Shown here: positions 12,101 to 23,532 of the stretch, piece by piece | Numbering within the stretch: the first letter of the stretch is position 1 | Layout: each line of letters opens with the position of its first letter | Assembly: GCA_036250195.1 (NCBI GenBank) | Contig: JAVHZZ010000003.1 | Coordinates: 34,812,335 to 34,876,334 of the forward strand | Source of the DNA: Mixophyes australis | Lineage: Eukaryota; Chordata; Amphibia; Anura; Limnodynastidae | Length of the DNA stretch: 64,000 nucleotides | Direction: 5' to 3' | The notes under the pieces: generated by a model | The model's input: the letters and a program-made list of their open reading frames with translations, nothing else | Database searches by the model: none | Told to the model about the DNA's origin: nothing | Program-made: the position numbers and the translations under genes

Positions 12101-13230
12101 TGTAAGTGGAACAGAGTGGTATGTAAGGGGAACAGTGCAGTATGTAAAGGAAACAGAGCGGTATGTAAGTGAAACGAAGCGGTATGTAAAGGAAACAGAG
12201 TGGTATGTAAGGGGAACAGAGCGTTATGTAAAGGAAACAGAGTGGTATGTAAAGGGAACAGAGCGATATGTAAAGGAAACAGAGCGGTATGTAAGTGGAA
12301 CAGAGTGGTATGTAAAAGAAACAGAGTGGTATGTAAGGGGAACAGAGCGGTATGTAAAGGAAACAGAGCGGTATGTAAGTGGAACAGAGTGGTATGTAAA
12401 AGAAACAGAGTAGTATCTAAAGGGATCAGAGCGGTATGTAACGGGAATAGAGCGGTATGTAAAGGGAATAGAGCGTTATGTAAGGGCAACAGAGTGGTAT
12501 GTAAGGGGAACAGAGCGGTATGTAAAGGAAACAGAGTGTTATCTAAAGGGATCAGAGCGGTATGTAAAGGAAACAAAGCTGTATGTAAAGGGAACAGAGC
12601 GTTATGTAAAGGAAACAGAGTGGTATGTAAAGGGAACAGAGCGGTATGTAAAGGAAACAGAGCGGTATGTAAGTGGAACAGAGTGGTATGTAAAGGAAAC
12701 AGAGTGGTATGTAAGGGGAACAGAGCGGTATGTAAAGGAAACAGAGCGGTATGTAAGTGGAACAGAGTGGTATGTTAAGGAAACAGAGTGGTATGTAAGG
12801 GGAACAGAGCGGTATGTAAAGGAAACAGAGCGGTATGTAAGGGGAACAGAGCGGTATGTAAAGGGAACAGAGCAGTATGTAAGGGGAACAGAGCGGTATG
12901 TAAAGGAAACAGAGTGGTATCTAAAGGGATCAGAGCAGTATGTAAAGGGAATAGAGCGGTATGTAAAGGGAATAGAGCGGTATGTAAGGGCAACAGAGTG
13001 GTATGTAAGGGGATCAGAGCGGTATGCAAAGGAAACAGAGCGGTATGTAACGGAAACAGAACAGTATGTAAAGGAAACAGAGCGGTATGTAAGGGGAACA
13101 GAGCAGTTTGTTAATGGAACAGAGCGGTATGTAAGGGGAACAGAGTGGTATGTAAGGGGAACAGAGCGGTATGTAAAGGAAACAGAGTGGTATGTAAGGG
13201 GAACAGAGCAGTATGTAAGGGGAGCAGAGT
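3150..13230 (+). repeat. Giant 21-bp minisatellite, about 480 units
   Basis: The unit is AAGGGGAACAGAGCGGTATGT with a few recurrent variants: AAGG, AAAG, AATG or AAGTG at the start, CGG, CTG, CTT or TGG in the middle, and GGGAC replacing GGAAC. Length is almost perfectly conserved at 21 bp across about 9 kb, so two plus-strand and two minus-strand frames stay open for 2,800 to 3,150 codons. Heptapeptides such as GTERYVK and RAVCKGN on plus, or LCSLYIP and LFPLHTA on minus, are its translations and not proteins. Variant units form larger blocks that recur. The right part, from about 11,950, is more degraded, with indels and substitutions such as AAAGGAAACAG. No promoter, signal peptide or conserved start is seen. 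Confidence 0.95.
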
Positions 13231-14925
13231 GTTGTGTAGGGGAACAGAGTGTTGTGTAGGGGAACAGACTGGTGTATATGGGAACAGTGTGGTGTATAGG
13301 GGAACTGCGTGGTGTATAGGGGAACAGAGTGGTGTATAGGGGAACAGGTTGGTGTATAGGGGAACAGAGTGGTGTATAGGGAAACTGCATGGTGTGTAGC
13401 GGAACAGCGTGGTGTATAGGGGAACAGTGTGGTGTATAGGGGAACTGTGTGGTGTATAGGGGAACAGCGTGGTGTATAGTGGAACAGTGTGGTGTATAGG
13501 GGAACTGTGTTGTGTATAGGGGAACAGGGTGGTGTATGGGGGAACAGAGTGGTGTATAGGGGAATAGAGTGGTGTATAGGGGAACTGTGTGGTGTATAGG
13601 GGAACAGCGTGGTGTATAGTGGAACAGTGTGGTGTATAGGGGAACTGTGTTGTGTATAGGGGAACAGGGTGGTGTATAGGGGAACTGTGTGGTGTATAGG
13701 GGAACAGCGTGGTGTATAGGGGAACTGTGTTGTGTATAGGGGAACAGAGTGGTGTATAGGGGAACAGGTTGGTGTATAGGGGAACAGAGTGGTGTATAGG
13801 GAAACTGCATGGTGTGTAGCGGAACAGCGTGGTGTATAGGGGAACAGTGTGGTGTATAGGGGAACTGTGTGGTGTATAGGGGAACAGCGTGGTGTATAGT
13901 GGAACAGTGTGGTGTATAGGGGAACTGTGTTGTGTATAGGGGAACAGGGTGGTGTATGGGGGAACAGAGTGGTGTATAGGGGAATAGAGTGGTGTATAGG
14001 GGAACTGTGTGGTGTATAGGGGAACAGCGTGGTGTATAGTGGAACAGTGTGGTGTATAGGGGAACTGTGTTGTGTATAGGGGAACAGGGTGGTGTATAGG
14101 GGAACTGTGTGGTGTATAGGGGAACTGTGTTGTGTATAGGGGAACAGAGTGGTGTATAGGGGAACAGGTTGGTGTATAGGGGAACAGAGTGGTGTATAGG
14201 GAAACTGCATGGTGTGTAGCGGAACAGCGTGGTGTATAGGGGAACAGTGTGGTGTATAGGGGAACTGTGTGGTGTATAGGGGAACAGCGTGGTGTATAGT
14301 GGAACAGTGTGGTGTATAGGGGAACTGTGTTGTGTATAGGGGAACAGGGTGGTGTATGGGGGAACAGAGTGGTGTATAGGGGAATAGAGTGGTGTATAGG
14401 GGAACTGTGTGGTGTATAGGGGAACAGCGTGGTGTATAGTGGAACAGTGTGGTGTATAGGGGAACTGTGTTGTGTATAGGGGAACAGGGTGGTGTATAGG
14501 GGAACTGTGTGGTGTATAGGGGAACAGCGTGGTGTATAGGGGAACTGTGTTGTGTATAGGGGAACAGGGTGGTGTATGGGGGAACAGAGTGGTGTATATG
14601 GAAACAGTGTGGTGTATATGGAAACAGTGTGGTGTATAGGGGAACTGCGTGGTGTATAGGGGAACAGAGTGGTGTATAGGGGAACAGGTTGGTGTATAGG
14701 GGAACAGAGTGGTGTATAGGGAAACTGCATGGTGTGTAGCGGAACAGCGTGGTGTATAGGGGAACAGTGTGGTGTATAGGGGAACTGTGTGGTGTATAGG
14801 GGAACAGCGTGGTGTATAGTGGAACAGTGTGGTGTATAGGGGAACTGTGTTGTGTATAGGGGAACAGGGTGGTGTATGGGGGAACAGAGTGGTGTATAGG
14901 GGAATAGAGTGGTGTGTGAGGAGAG
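13231..14925 (+). repeat. 20-bp minisatellite with higher-order structure, continuous with the 21-bp array
   Basis: From about 13,231 the unit becomes GGTGTATAGGGGAACAGAGT (20 bp), a one-base-shorter derivative of the 21-bp unit, for about 84 units. Variants include AACTGTGT, AACAGCGT, AACAGGTT and GTGTATATGG. A marker pair, GAAACTGCAT followed by GGTGTGTAGC, occurs at 13,381, 13,801, 14,201 and 14,721, spaced 420, 400 and 520 bp, all multiples of 20. This shows block duplication of about 20 to 26 units. The minus-strand open frames here are artefacts of the lack of stop codons in the 60-bp triple period. Confidence 0.93.
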
Positions 14926-15292
14926 CAGTGTGTCTAACTACCTCAGCTCACACACATCATTGCTGCTCATTCTGCATTCCTGGGATATCCTCCCGGTTTA
15001 TTCTAAAGTAAATTACACTGGTCATTAATGGTCAAAGATTACAGAAAATGTATTGATCTGTTTCCATATGGCCCTCTCCTTACTGGCCCATACAACTTAC
15101 TGCCAGGCCCTCTCAGATAATAGGCCCCAGGCCTAACTCAGTATCACAACCACCATTTATACTTTGAGTGTCACAAGCCAGCCAACTCCTATGTGTCTGT
15201 GTGTCACCAGCTTTCAGTGACTTTACCCTTACATGGTCATTCCAGGACTAGTAATGTGAGGCTCCCGTCAAATTGATGTAGGAAATCTGTGA
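14926..15292. other. Unique sequence right of the minisatellite
   Basis: No gene or repeat family recognised. The array ends at GGTGTGTGAGGAGAGCAG. Confidence 0.5.
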
Positions 15293-15374
15293 CATACCTC
15301 TCAACTGCCCCGATGTAGGTGGGACGGTCCCCTCTATTGCACATTTGTCCTGACTCCTGGGAAGTTGGGAGGTA
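15293..15374. mobile_element. Short terminal-inverted-repeat fragment
   Basis: The left side reads CATACCTCTCAACTGCCCCG and the right side GAAGTTGGGAGGTATT, an imperfect inverted pair. I find no target duplication. It looks like a very short or internally deleted MITE. Confidence 0.4.
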
Positions 15375-16172
15375 TTTTCCCGCTTATCACGAAAGAGAGC
15401 GCGGTGACACGCATATCCGTACAGAGCTGGTCATTTACTGCGGCATCCGTATAATTAGCAAGATAAAGAATAAACTTTAATTAAAATAAAATAAAGCAAC
15501 GTATTAGACATTATCTATGTTTTACATATTCTGCATTATCTTATCAAATAAAAAGAGTAATACATTTATAATATTAGTAATATATAAAAAATACTGTACA
15601 TTCACTTACCTCATCAAACTTATTGTAAAATCTTCTTTCTTTCTATCTTCTCTCTTGTGATATCTCCGGGGGAGGGGGGGGGGGGGGGGCAAGGTTGAAA
15701 GAAAGACTAAGTCAACCGCAAGCGTCTTCATATTAAACAAATCAGACCGTAATATAACATTTCACCTCTCATGACTTGTTGTCAAGATCACAGGAGCAAA
15801 AAAAAAAAACCTATTCTCTACCACTTTTAAAATATCCAAGTTCCATTAACTCACATCTGTGCTGGAATCAGCGGAAATCTTTTAACCCAAGCAGAGAGAA
15901 GAGATCCCATTTTAAACTGATCCAGTAGATCACAGTGCAGCAGTAAGATAAAATTTACAATCAAATATCTATAAATTGTTAAGAAAAGGTCCAAAATTAA
16001 TTAAAAACAAAGCAGTCTTCCAAAAAGCACCAGAGGAACAGAAGCCTTTAAACCGACGTCATTTAGGAAAAATATTTTTTGGGTTTTAGAGAACATTCTC
16101 CTTGGCCAGTTAACACATCTAAGGACTGATGCTGAGTTTGAACGTATTTGCATCAAAGAACACTGACTAAAT
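15375..16172. other. Unassigned AT-rich stretch with a G homopolymer
   Basis: No gene recognised. A run of 16 G at 15,674-15,689 is the main feature, preceded by GGGGGA. Confidence 0.5.
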
Positions 16173-16487
16173 GGGCCTCATTCATTAAGGAAAGTGAAGC
16201 AAAAAAAATGAGTAACTTTGAACCTTGGCAAAACCATGTTGCAATCCACGGGATGCAAATTAGTTTATTATTTTGCACATAAGGAAATTACTGGCTGCTT
16301 TTTCATGTAGCACAAAAATACTTGATAGCTTTATTTTTACACTGAAATATAAAGTTGATCTAGGACATGCCCTACTTCATCTATAAATCTGTCCCCACAT
16401 TTTAGATTTACCTCCCCCTCCAATGGTTTTGCCAAGGTGCAAAGTTACTCATTTGTTTTGCTTAACTTTCCTTAACTAATCAGGCCC
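16173..16487. mobile_element. Small inverted-repeat element, GGGCCTSATTCATTAAGG family
   Basis: The left end, GGGCCTCATTCATTAAGG, is matched by the complement at the right end (CCTTAACTAATCAGGCCC). The inverted pairing extends inward through AAGCAAAA and GTAACTTTG for about 60 bp. A 3-bp direct repeat AAT flanks it (16,170-16,172 and 16,488-16,490). It has no coding capacity. Two further copies lie at 54,903-55,135 (truncated) and 55,901-56,216 (complete, opposite orientation). The superfamily is not assigned. Confidence 0.7.
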
Positions 16488-16676
16488 AATATGCATTCAC
16501 TGAAAAGACTGAATTGCACACATATGCAAAGTTGGACAAATCGCATGATGTGTGCAGCTCTGCACCAGTATCATGTGCGACACGGCTGCATTAAGGGTAC
16601 ATCCAGGGCCGGACTGGCCATCTGGCAAATGCTAGAAGGGTCGATGGCCAGATGGGCCGGTCCGCATGCCCGCCGA

Positions 16677-16845
16677 GCAGCAACACTTTGCGCACTGCTC
16701 GGCGGACGGAGAATCAGTGACAGACGCCTATGTGAGAAATCACATGGGACGGCACCTGTCACGTGGTGCCGTCCCATGTGATTACTCGCATAGGCGGCTG
16801 TCACTGATTCTCCTTCTGCCGGGCTGCGCGCAGAGTGTTGCTGCT
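16677..16845. repeat. Internal hairpin of the 16.6-kb hAT element
   Basis: Arms 16,710-16,756 and 16,765-16,811 are near-perfect complements around an 8-bp loop. The pairing continues imperfectly outward to GCAGCAACACT and AGTGTTGCTGC. The left arm carries GAATCAGTGACAGACGCC. A GGTAAGT heptamer follows at 16,854-16,860. Confidence 0.85.
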
Positions 16846-16879
16846 GGATGTAAGGTAAGTGTGTGACTTCTGTTTGTTT

Positions 16880-17222
16880 ATGTTGCAGATCGCTTGGTAT
16901 AATATTTCCGTACTATGTTGCAGATTGCTTGGTATAACAGTTCAGTACTATGCTGCAGGTCGCTTGGTATAATATCTCCGTACTATGTTGCAGATCGCTT
17001 GGTATAACAGTTCAGTACTATGCTGCAGGTCGCTTGGTATAATATTTCCGTACTATGTTACAGATTGCTTGGTATAACAGTTCAGTACTATGCTGCAGGT
17101 CGCTTGGTATAATATCTCCGTACTATGCTGCAGATCGCTTGGTATAACAGTTCAGTACTATGCTGCAGGTCGCTTGGTATAATATTTCCGTACTATGCTG
17201 CAGATCGCTTGGTATAACAGCT
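16880..17222 (+). repeat. 35-bp tandem repeat with alternating units
   Basis: About ten units of roughly TGCTGCAGRTCGCTTGGTAT plus 15 bp. Two unit types alternate, one ending ATATYTCCGTACTA and one ending ACAGTTCAGTACTA, so the real period is a 70-bp dimer. It lies inside the 16.6-kb hAT element. Confidence 0.9.
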
Positions 17223-17379
17223 GGAATCTGATTGGTTTGCTACACCAGTTTTCATAAATGTTCCAATGAATTTGCACAGATGTTGTACAATGATCTAATT
17301 CCTCTCTGATTGTGAGATCAATATAACAACATACATATCGGTATCAGCATATACAACTGACAATGGTGAGGAAAGTAAA

Positions 17380-17780
17380 TATCTATATGTCTGTGTGTCT
17401 GTGTGGAAAATAGTGTGTGTGGGGCTATTAGTGTGGCTTTGTAGCAAATAGTGAGTGTGGCTAATAGTGTGTCTGTGTGGCTATTGTGTGGCAAATAGTG
17501 TGTCTGTGTGGCTAATAGTGTGCGTGGCTAATAGTGTGTCTGTATGGCAAATTGTGTGGCTAATAGTGTGTCTGTGTGGCAAATAGTGTGTCTGTGTGGC
17601 TAATAGTGTGTCTGTTTGGCAAATTGTGTGGCTAATAGTGTGTCTGTGGAAAATAGTGTGTGTGGCTAAGAGTGTGGCTGTGTGGCAAATAGTGTGTGTG
17701 GCTAATAGTGTTTCTGTGTGGCCTCATGTTGCTATAGTGTGCGTTTGGCCATGTTCACATAGTGTGTGCGCGTGCAGTAT
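17380..17780 (+). repeat. GT-rich minisatellite
   Basis: Irregular repeats of GTGTGTCTGTGTGGCTAATA and GTGTGGCAAATAGT. Unit length varies, roughly 18-40 bp. It lies inside the 16.6-kb hAT element. Confidence 0.85.
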
Positions 17781-18704
17781 TTTAATATAATATGTGAGGG
17801 AAGGGAGGAACTTAATATAGTATGGGAGGTAGGCTATTTAATGGTGGAGTGTAGGTGGGGGCTAATTATTTAAGGTGAGGGGAAGGAACCTTTCATTTAA
17901 TGCTGGGGTGGTTTAGGGCTATCAGTTGAATAAGGGGCTGATATTGGGAAGGAGGGCTATTTATTAAATGTGAATATGAATTATTTATTGTCGGGGATGG
18001 TTATGAAAAATGGCTATATTTATTAAGCTTTAATGCTATTTAATTTATTGCTTGTTGGAGGGAGGGAAATATGTTTTGAGTAAATGGGTATACTGTTAAT
18101 TTAATGTTGGGGCTGGTTGGAGGGAAATAGGTCTACTTATTAAATGTGAATATTATTATTGTGGGGACTGGAGGGAGGCCTATTTATAAAATGTGAGTGC
18201 TATTGTTTTAACACCGGGGAGTTTTCTAACTCTCATATATCCAATTATTTTTTTTCAAAATAGGGCATCCAATATTCCAGGATCAAGACAAGAATGAACT
18301 GAGCTAAAGAAACCAGCTGATACAAGTGGTGAAAGTGACCAAGACAGGTAGGAGAGAGCAGGACAGTCTGCCAACTGTCCTGAATCTGGTGGAGCAGTCC
18401 TGAATTTGGTCCGACTGCAAGGACAGTTGGTCCCGATTCACAACATACTGCTTGTGAAGGCAAAGCTGTGTGTTTCTAACAGTAGTGCCTGTGTATTTTT
18501 CTGAAATGATAAATGTAATGTATTATTATAATGTATGTATCAATTCCCCCATGCTGGCCACACCCACAACACAATGAGGTCACGCCCTGTTCGGCGCCGC
18601 CGCGCAGCGGCGGCACATGTTTTCTTTCCTGCTGGAGCTAAGGTGGGCCTGTGTACCTTAAATGCCAGGCTGATTTTTAGTCCCAGTCCGGCCCTGGGTA
18701 CATC

Positions 18705-19531
18705 GATACACTTGCACCCAACTTTTTAGAATTTTATTCGATGGTGAAATATGCATTTGCTATTGGATTGGAATAGGATATATAAAATCTCTTGAATACA
18801 ACAGGTATAACTCTCCTTCTCACGTCCAATTAAAAAAAGAAAAAGAAAAACTTGATAAAATACACACACTATATCATATAATATAGGCACAATCAATGAA
18901 GACAACACCTATTGGCTTCAGAGGTGAATCCGTGATTCTCCAGTCTGAAACGGCTAGCTTGTACTCTCTCATAATTATCAGTGTGTATCTGCACCTGCCC
19001 TCAGGCACCCGCACTATACACCTGCCACTGACTGAGGTATAAGCGTCTCCGTTCCAGTCTGCCTCTGCTAACAATCACGTGAACATGCCCTTACTGTAAT
19101 TGGCCTAGGTTAGATCGCCCTTCTCTTCCCCGGTCCTGCTCTCCAGTCGCAAGTGTCATTTGTGAGAATAACTGCATACGCCTATATGAGGGAGGCTTGA
19201 TTTGTGTGTATCCACAGTATAAACTTGTGGGCTTTACACTACGCAAACAGGCTTAAATCCAAATTAGCCCCCTAGTTTCCAAGTGACATATCATTAAGTA
19301 AAGGCCGGGAGAACATGTCCTTGCGGTAAAGGCAGGAGGGTAGATAGTAGGTGCAGATTCCAATGGAGCAATTATCTAACCCTGAACTGTAAACTCTTTA
19401 AATAGAACATTAGAGCTGAAAATATTATGTCTTATGTAACATGCATATTTTATATATCGTAAATAGACGATTATCTACTAAGTGGACATTTTTTTTATGT
19501 CATCTATCACTACCAGCATTTATGAGTGTTT
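18705..19531. other. Unassigned stretch
   Basis: No gene or known repeat recognised between two hAT elements. Confidence 0.5.
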
Positions 19532-19840
19532 GGTTCACACATAGCCGGATTAAAGGGGGGGCACAGGGGGCACGTGCCCTGGGCCCTCCTCTCTCCGAGG
19601 GCCCCCCGCCGCTGCGCGCATAACCTCTGATGATTTTTTTTTTCTTCCTCTTTTTTTATTTTTTATTTTTTTTAATGGCGGCGGTGGCGGGGAGGGGGGG
19701 GTTGCGGGCGGGCAGGTTCAGGGCTCCTTTCGTTGGTGGGGGGAGCAGGGGAGCAAAAAAAAATAAAAACAAAAAAAAGATATACTCACCTGATCGCTGC
19801 GCTGGCGTCCCTCCTCCTCCCTCCTCTCTGCACTGGTAAC

Positions 19841-19886
19841 ACTGAATGACAGGCGTGATGTCATCAAGTCACGCCTGTCATTCAGT
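19841..19886. repeat. Internal hairpin of the 19.5-kb hAT element
   Basis: ACTGAATGACAGGCGTGA (19,841-19,858) is the exact complement of TCACGCCTGTCATTCAGT (19,869-19,886) around a 10-bp loop. CTCACC at 19,785-19,790 on the left and GGTAAGT at 19,944-19,950 on the right are donor-like on opposite strands. Confidence 0.85.
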
Positions 19887-19977
19887 GAGGAGCAGCGCGG
19901 AGAGGACCAAGAAGACAGAAGAAAAGAAAGAAGCTAAAAGAAAGGTAAGTAAAAAAAAAGAAAAGGGAATAACGCAG

Positions 19978-21360
19978 AAAGGCACAGTATGGAGGAAAAA
20001 GGGATAGAAGAGAGGCACACTATGGAGGAAAAAAGGGGTAGAAGAAAGGCACACTATGGAGGAAAAAGTGGAAGAAGAGAGGCACAGTATGGAGGTAAAA
20101 GGGGGAGAAGAGAGGCACACTATGGAGGTAAAAGGGGGAGAAGAGGCACACTATGGAGGAAAAAGGGGTAGAAGAAAGGCACACTATGGAGGAAAAAGGG
20201 GTAGAAGAAAGGCACACTATGGAGGAAAAAGGGGGAGAAGAGGCACACTATGGAGGAAAAAGGGGGAGAAGAGAGGCACACCATGGAGGAAAAAGGGGGA
20301 GAAGAGAGGCACAGTATGGAGGAAAAAGGGGGAGAAGAGAGGCACACTATGGAGGAAAAAGGGGGAGAAGAGAGGCACAGTAAGGAAAAAGGGGGAGAAG
20401 AGAGGCACACTATTGAGGAAAAAGGGGTAGAAGAAAGGCACACTATGGAGGAAAAAGGGGGAGAAGAAAGGCACACTATGGAGGAAAAAGGGGTAGAAGA
20501 AAGGCACACTATGGAGGAAAAAGGGGGAGAAGAAAGGCACACTATGGAGGAAAAAGGGGAAGAAGAGAGGCACAGTATGGAGGTAAAAGGGGGAGAAGAG
20601 AGGCACACTATGGAGGTAAAAGGGGGAGAAGAGGCACACTATTGAGGAAAAAGGGGTAGAAGAAAGGCACACTATGGAGGAAAAAGGGGGAGAAGAGGCA
20701 CACTATGGAGGAAAAAGGGGGAGAAGAGAGGCACACCATGGAGGAAAAAGGGGGAGAAGAGAGGCACAGTATGGAGGAAAAAGGGGGAGAAGAGAGGCAC
20801 ACTATGGAGGAAAAAGGGGGAGAAGAGAGGCACAGTAAGGAAAAAGGGGGAGAAGATAGGCACACTATTGAGGAAAAAGGGGGAGAAGATAGGCACACTA
20901 TTGAGGAAAAAGGGGTAGAAGAAAGGCACACTATGGAGGAAAAAGGGGGAGAAGAAAGGCACACTATGGAGGAAAAAGGGGTAGAAGAAAGGCACACTAT
21001 GGAGGAAAAAGGGGGAGAAGAAAGGCACACTATGGAGGAAAAAGGGGGAGAAGAAAAGCACACCATGGAGGAAAAAGGGGGAGAAGAGAGGCACAGTAAG
21101 GAAAAAGGGGGAGAAGAGAGGCACAGTAAGGAAAAAGGGGGAGAAGAGGCACAGTAAGGAAAAAAGGGGGAGAAGAGGCACAACAAGGAAAAAAGGGGGA
21201 GAAGAGAGGCACAGTAAGAAAAAAGGGGGAGAAGGGAGGCACAGTAAGGAAAAAGGGTGAGAGGCACAGCATGAGAAAAAAGGGGGGAGAAAGGCACAGT
21301 ATAAGAAAAAAGGGTGAGAGACACAGCATGAGGAAAAAGGGGGGGGGGAGAGAGGCACAA
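19978..21360 (+). repeat. 33-bp purine-rich minisatellite
   Basis: The unit is GGCACACTATGGAGGAAAAA plus GGGGGAGAAGAGA, with 27 to 33-bp variants, about 42 units. Blocks recur: the run at about 20,217-20,640 is repeated at 20,672-21,060. The 33-bp period keeps frames open (MEEKGGEERHT on plus; SSPPFSSIVCL on minus), which explains the apparent 100 to 250-residue proteins. Confidence 0.93.
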
Positions 21361-22505
21361 TAGTGGGGACAAATAATTAATTAAAGATGGGGTGGTTTGG
21401 GCGCTACTGAATGTGGGGGTGAGTTTGGGGAGAATGAGGTCCCTTTATTAAATGTGCCTATGAATTATTTAATGGCAGTGACGGTTGCGGGAAATAGGGA
21501 TATTTCTGAAATGTAAATACAATTAATTTATTGCTGGGGCTATTTGTAGGGAGGGAAATAGGTTTATTTATTAAATGTGAATACTATTATTTTAATGTTG
21601 GGGCTGGAGGAAGGCCTAATTATTAATTATGGGTGGTACTGATTTAACGCCGGGGTGGCTGTCATTTTCTAAATGTACCCATTTTTTTTCCAAATAGCGC
21701 CCCTAACATTCCAGGATCTAGACAAGCCACTAAAGAAACCTGCAGCACAGGTGGTGAAAGTGAGAAGAACAGGTAGGAGAGAGCAGCAACGTCTGTGAAA
21801 TGTTGTGATTCTAGTGGGACAATCCCAATTTTTGGTGTCCGTTTAATGGTGTACACAACAATGCAGGTTTTTTTTGTCTGTAGGAGGGTGGCCTGGCCAT
21901 GCCCAATGATGCATTATCAATGGTATTTTAATTTGCGGTATCATTGCTAGTTTTAATGTGCATTATAAATTTTATTTTAAAAGTGCGGTATCATTGCTAG
22001 TTTTAGTGTACGTTATCAATGGTATTTTTAGTGTGTGATATCATTGCTAGTTTTAATGTGTGGTGTTAATACCCATTTTAATGTGGTGTTTTGGTGATTG
22101 TTTTAATGTACAGTATTTTAGTTTGTGGAAGCAATGATTTTTCTTATGCAGACAACCTAAGCGAGCCCTCTGGGAGAGCTGTAAGTGTCATACTGTGGGC
22201 TGTAGGTGATGTAACTCAGGATGTGTCCCTATGCCCTTAATTTTAGATTTTAGGGGCCCCCCTGTCTTAAGTGCCCCGGGCCCCCCGAAGCCTTAATCCA
22301 GCTCTGGGTTCACATGACAAAAGGCAATCAAGAAATTAAAGGACCACTGCACCTTCAGTGGTATGTTAGTAACATATTTCCCATGGCTTAACAAACATTA
22401 TTAATAATATTCCCAATCCACCACCTCTATGACTTGCTGTAGTAAATTCTGTATTATATCCCCCACTGTTAATATCCTCTAGTTCCACACTTGAAGACAG
22501 TACAC

Positions 22506-23000
22506 TTAAAGGGACATATCATCAATAATTTTCTTTGCGTAATTGTGTCTATTGTGTTTATGTTATACATAGTTTTATCTTGTCGCTTTGTATATGCTGT
22601 GATTAATATCAGAAAGATGAATCTGTGACCTTTGTGTGATATTTCTCATTCTTTTTAGAACTGGCCAATCCCTCAATGACATCATACCTCACCCCCAATT
22701 ATGTCCCACATATCTATTAGGCCACACCTCCATTCTATTGCAATGTGAGAGGATTATCACACCTTAATTAAATTAGTAGCAGAACGGTGGGAGAAGATGA
22801 AGGCAGTCTGGGGAAGAGATAGGTGAACCTCGGAACTCTACTGAATGGTGAGCTCTGCAAAATTCCTTACTAGCTGCATTATTAAAACTAGGTCCAATAT
22901 CAATACATTCAACACTCTTATTTACACTAGATAAAAGCAAAGGGAAAATACAAAAATATAGATTTTAGAGACCTTTTAAAAGAGGATGTCCCTTTATTAA
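22506..23000. mobile_element. Possible TTAA-type small element
   Basis: Left TTAAAGGGACATATC and right GATGTCCCTTTATTAA are an imperfect inverted pair bounded by TTAA. TTAA targets are typical of piggyBac and Kolobok elements. The mismatch next to the right TTAA leaves this uncertain. No coding content. Confidence 0.35.
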
Positions 23001-23532
23001 ATTTTTAATCCTGGCTTCCTCCTTATTTCAGTTTTGGGTAAATCTTGTGGAACTGAACTACAAGTACCAAGATGCCCTGTCAATATCCGGAGAGCCGAAT
23101 GTTGGTTAGTTAAAATAAAGTTTATGTTACAGCTTTATGCATCCAATCCCTGTTAGAAAATAAACCTGTTTAGATTTCCTAATTAGGACACATCTATGTC
23201 TGTCATTATCAACCCCAAGGCCTTAGGCTACCGGCATGAATTATCCAGAGATTTGTTCTTTGTGGTTTGTTATCTGTAAATGAACCGTGAATTATGGTTG
23301 ATAAGTAATTATTTGATGCTTTGTCAAGTCAAACCAGTTTATGTTACTTTCTATGAGTGCTGCCGGGAATTGCCTGCAAGAGTCTATCTTAATACTTGGG
23401 TGGAAAATAAGAGCATTCTCTGCCTCGTGGCGGATACGGAGGTGATCAGAACTTGTTATTTGTATTTCATATGCTAAGGGTGATTTGTGTAACTCACATG
23501 TCATTATTATGATGGCTCAATGCTTCACAATT

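Larger units (their letters stand above)
16604..18696. mobile_element. Non-autonomous hAT element, CAGGGCCGGACTGG ends
   Basis: Left end CAGGGCCGGACTGG and right end CCAGTCCGGCCCTG are exact complements. A perfect 8-bp duplication, GGTACATC, flanks them at 16,596-16,603 and 18,697-18,704, as in hAT elements. In order the 2,093-bp body holds a large hairpin (16,677-16,845), a 35-bp tandem repeat, a GT-rich minisatellite and a GGGG-rich AT-rich segment. That last segment (about 17,790-18,470) is clearly related to 21,370-21,860 of the element at 19,540. No transposase is recognisable. Confidence 0.87.
19540..22306. mobile_element. Non-autonomous hAT element, CAKAGCYGGATTAA ends
   Basis: Left end CATAGCCGGATTAA pairs with right end TTAATCCAGCTCTG. 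A perfect 8-bp direct repeat, GGTTCACA, flanks them at 19,532-19,539 and 22,307-22,314. GGGCCC and GGCCCCCC blocks are mirrored beside both ends. The 2,767-bp interior holds a short hairpin (19,841-19,886), a 33-bp minisatellite (19,978-21,360), and a right-hand segment related to the one in the 16.6-kb element, including the TCCAGGATC.AGACAAG and GGTAGGAGAGAGCAG blocks. No transposase is encoded; the open frames come from the minisatellite. Confidence 0.88.

Noticed and set aside
3054..12576. Open frames of about 2,800 to 3,150 codons on both strands
   Set aside because: They are translations of a 21-bp repeat without stops. Overlapping frames on both strands, freely varying residues, and no start context, signal or domain rule out a protein gene.
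3150..14925. CRISPR-like array
   Set aside because: Units are directly adjacent with no unique spacers, and the genome is a vertebrate one.
19878..21372. Multiple 100 to 250-codon frames, EEKGGEERH and SSPPFSSIVCL types
   Set aside because: Translations of the 33-bp minisatellite in both directions.
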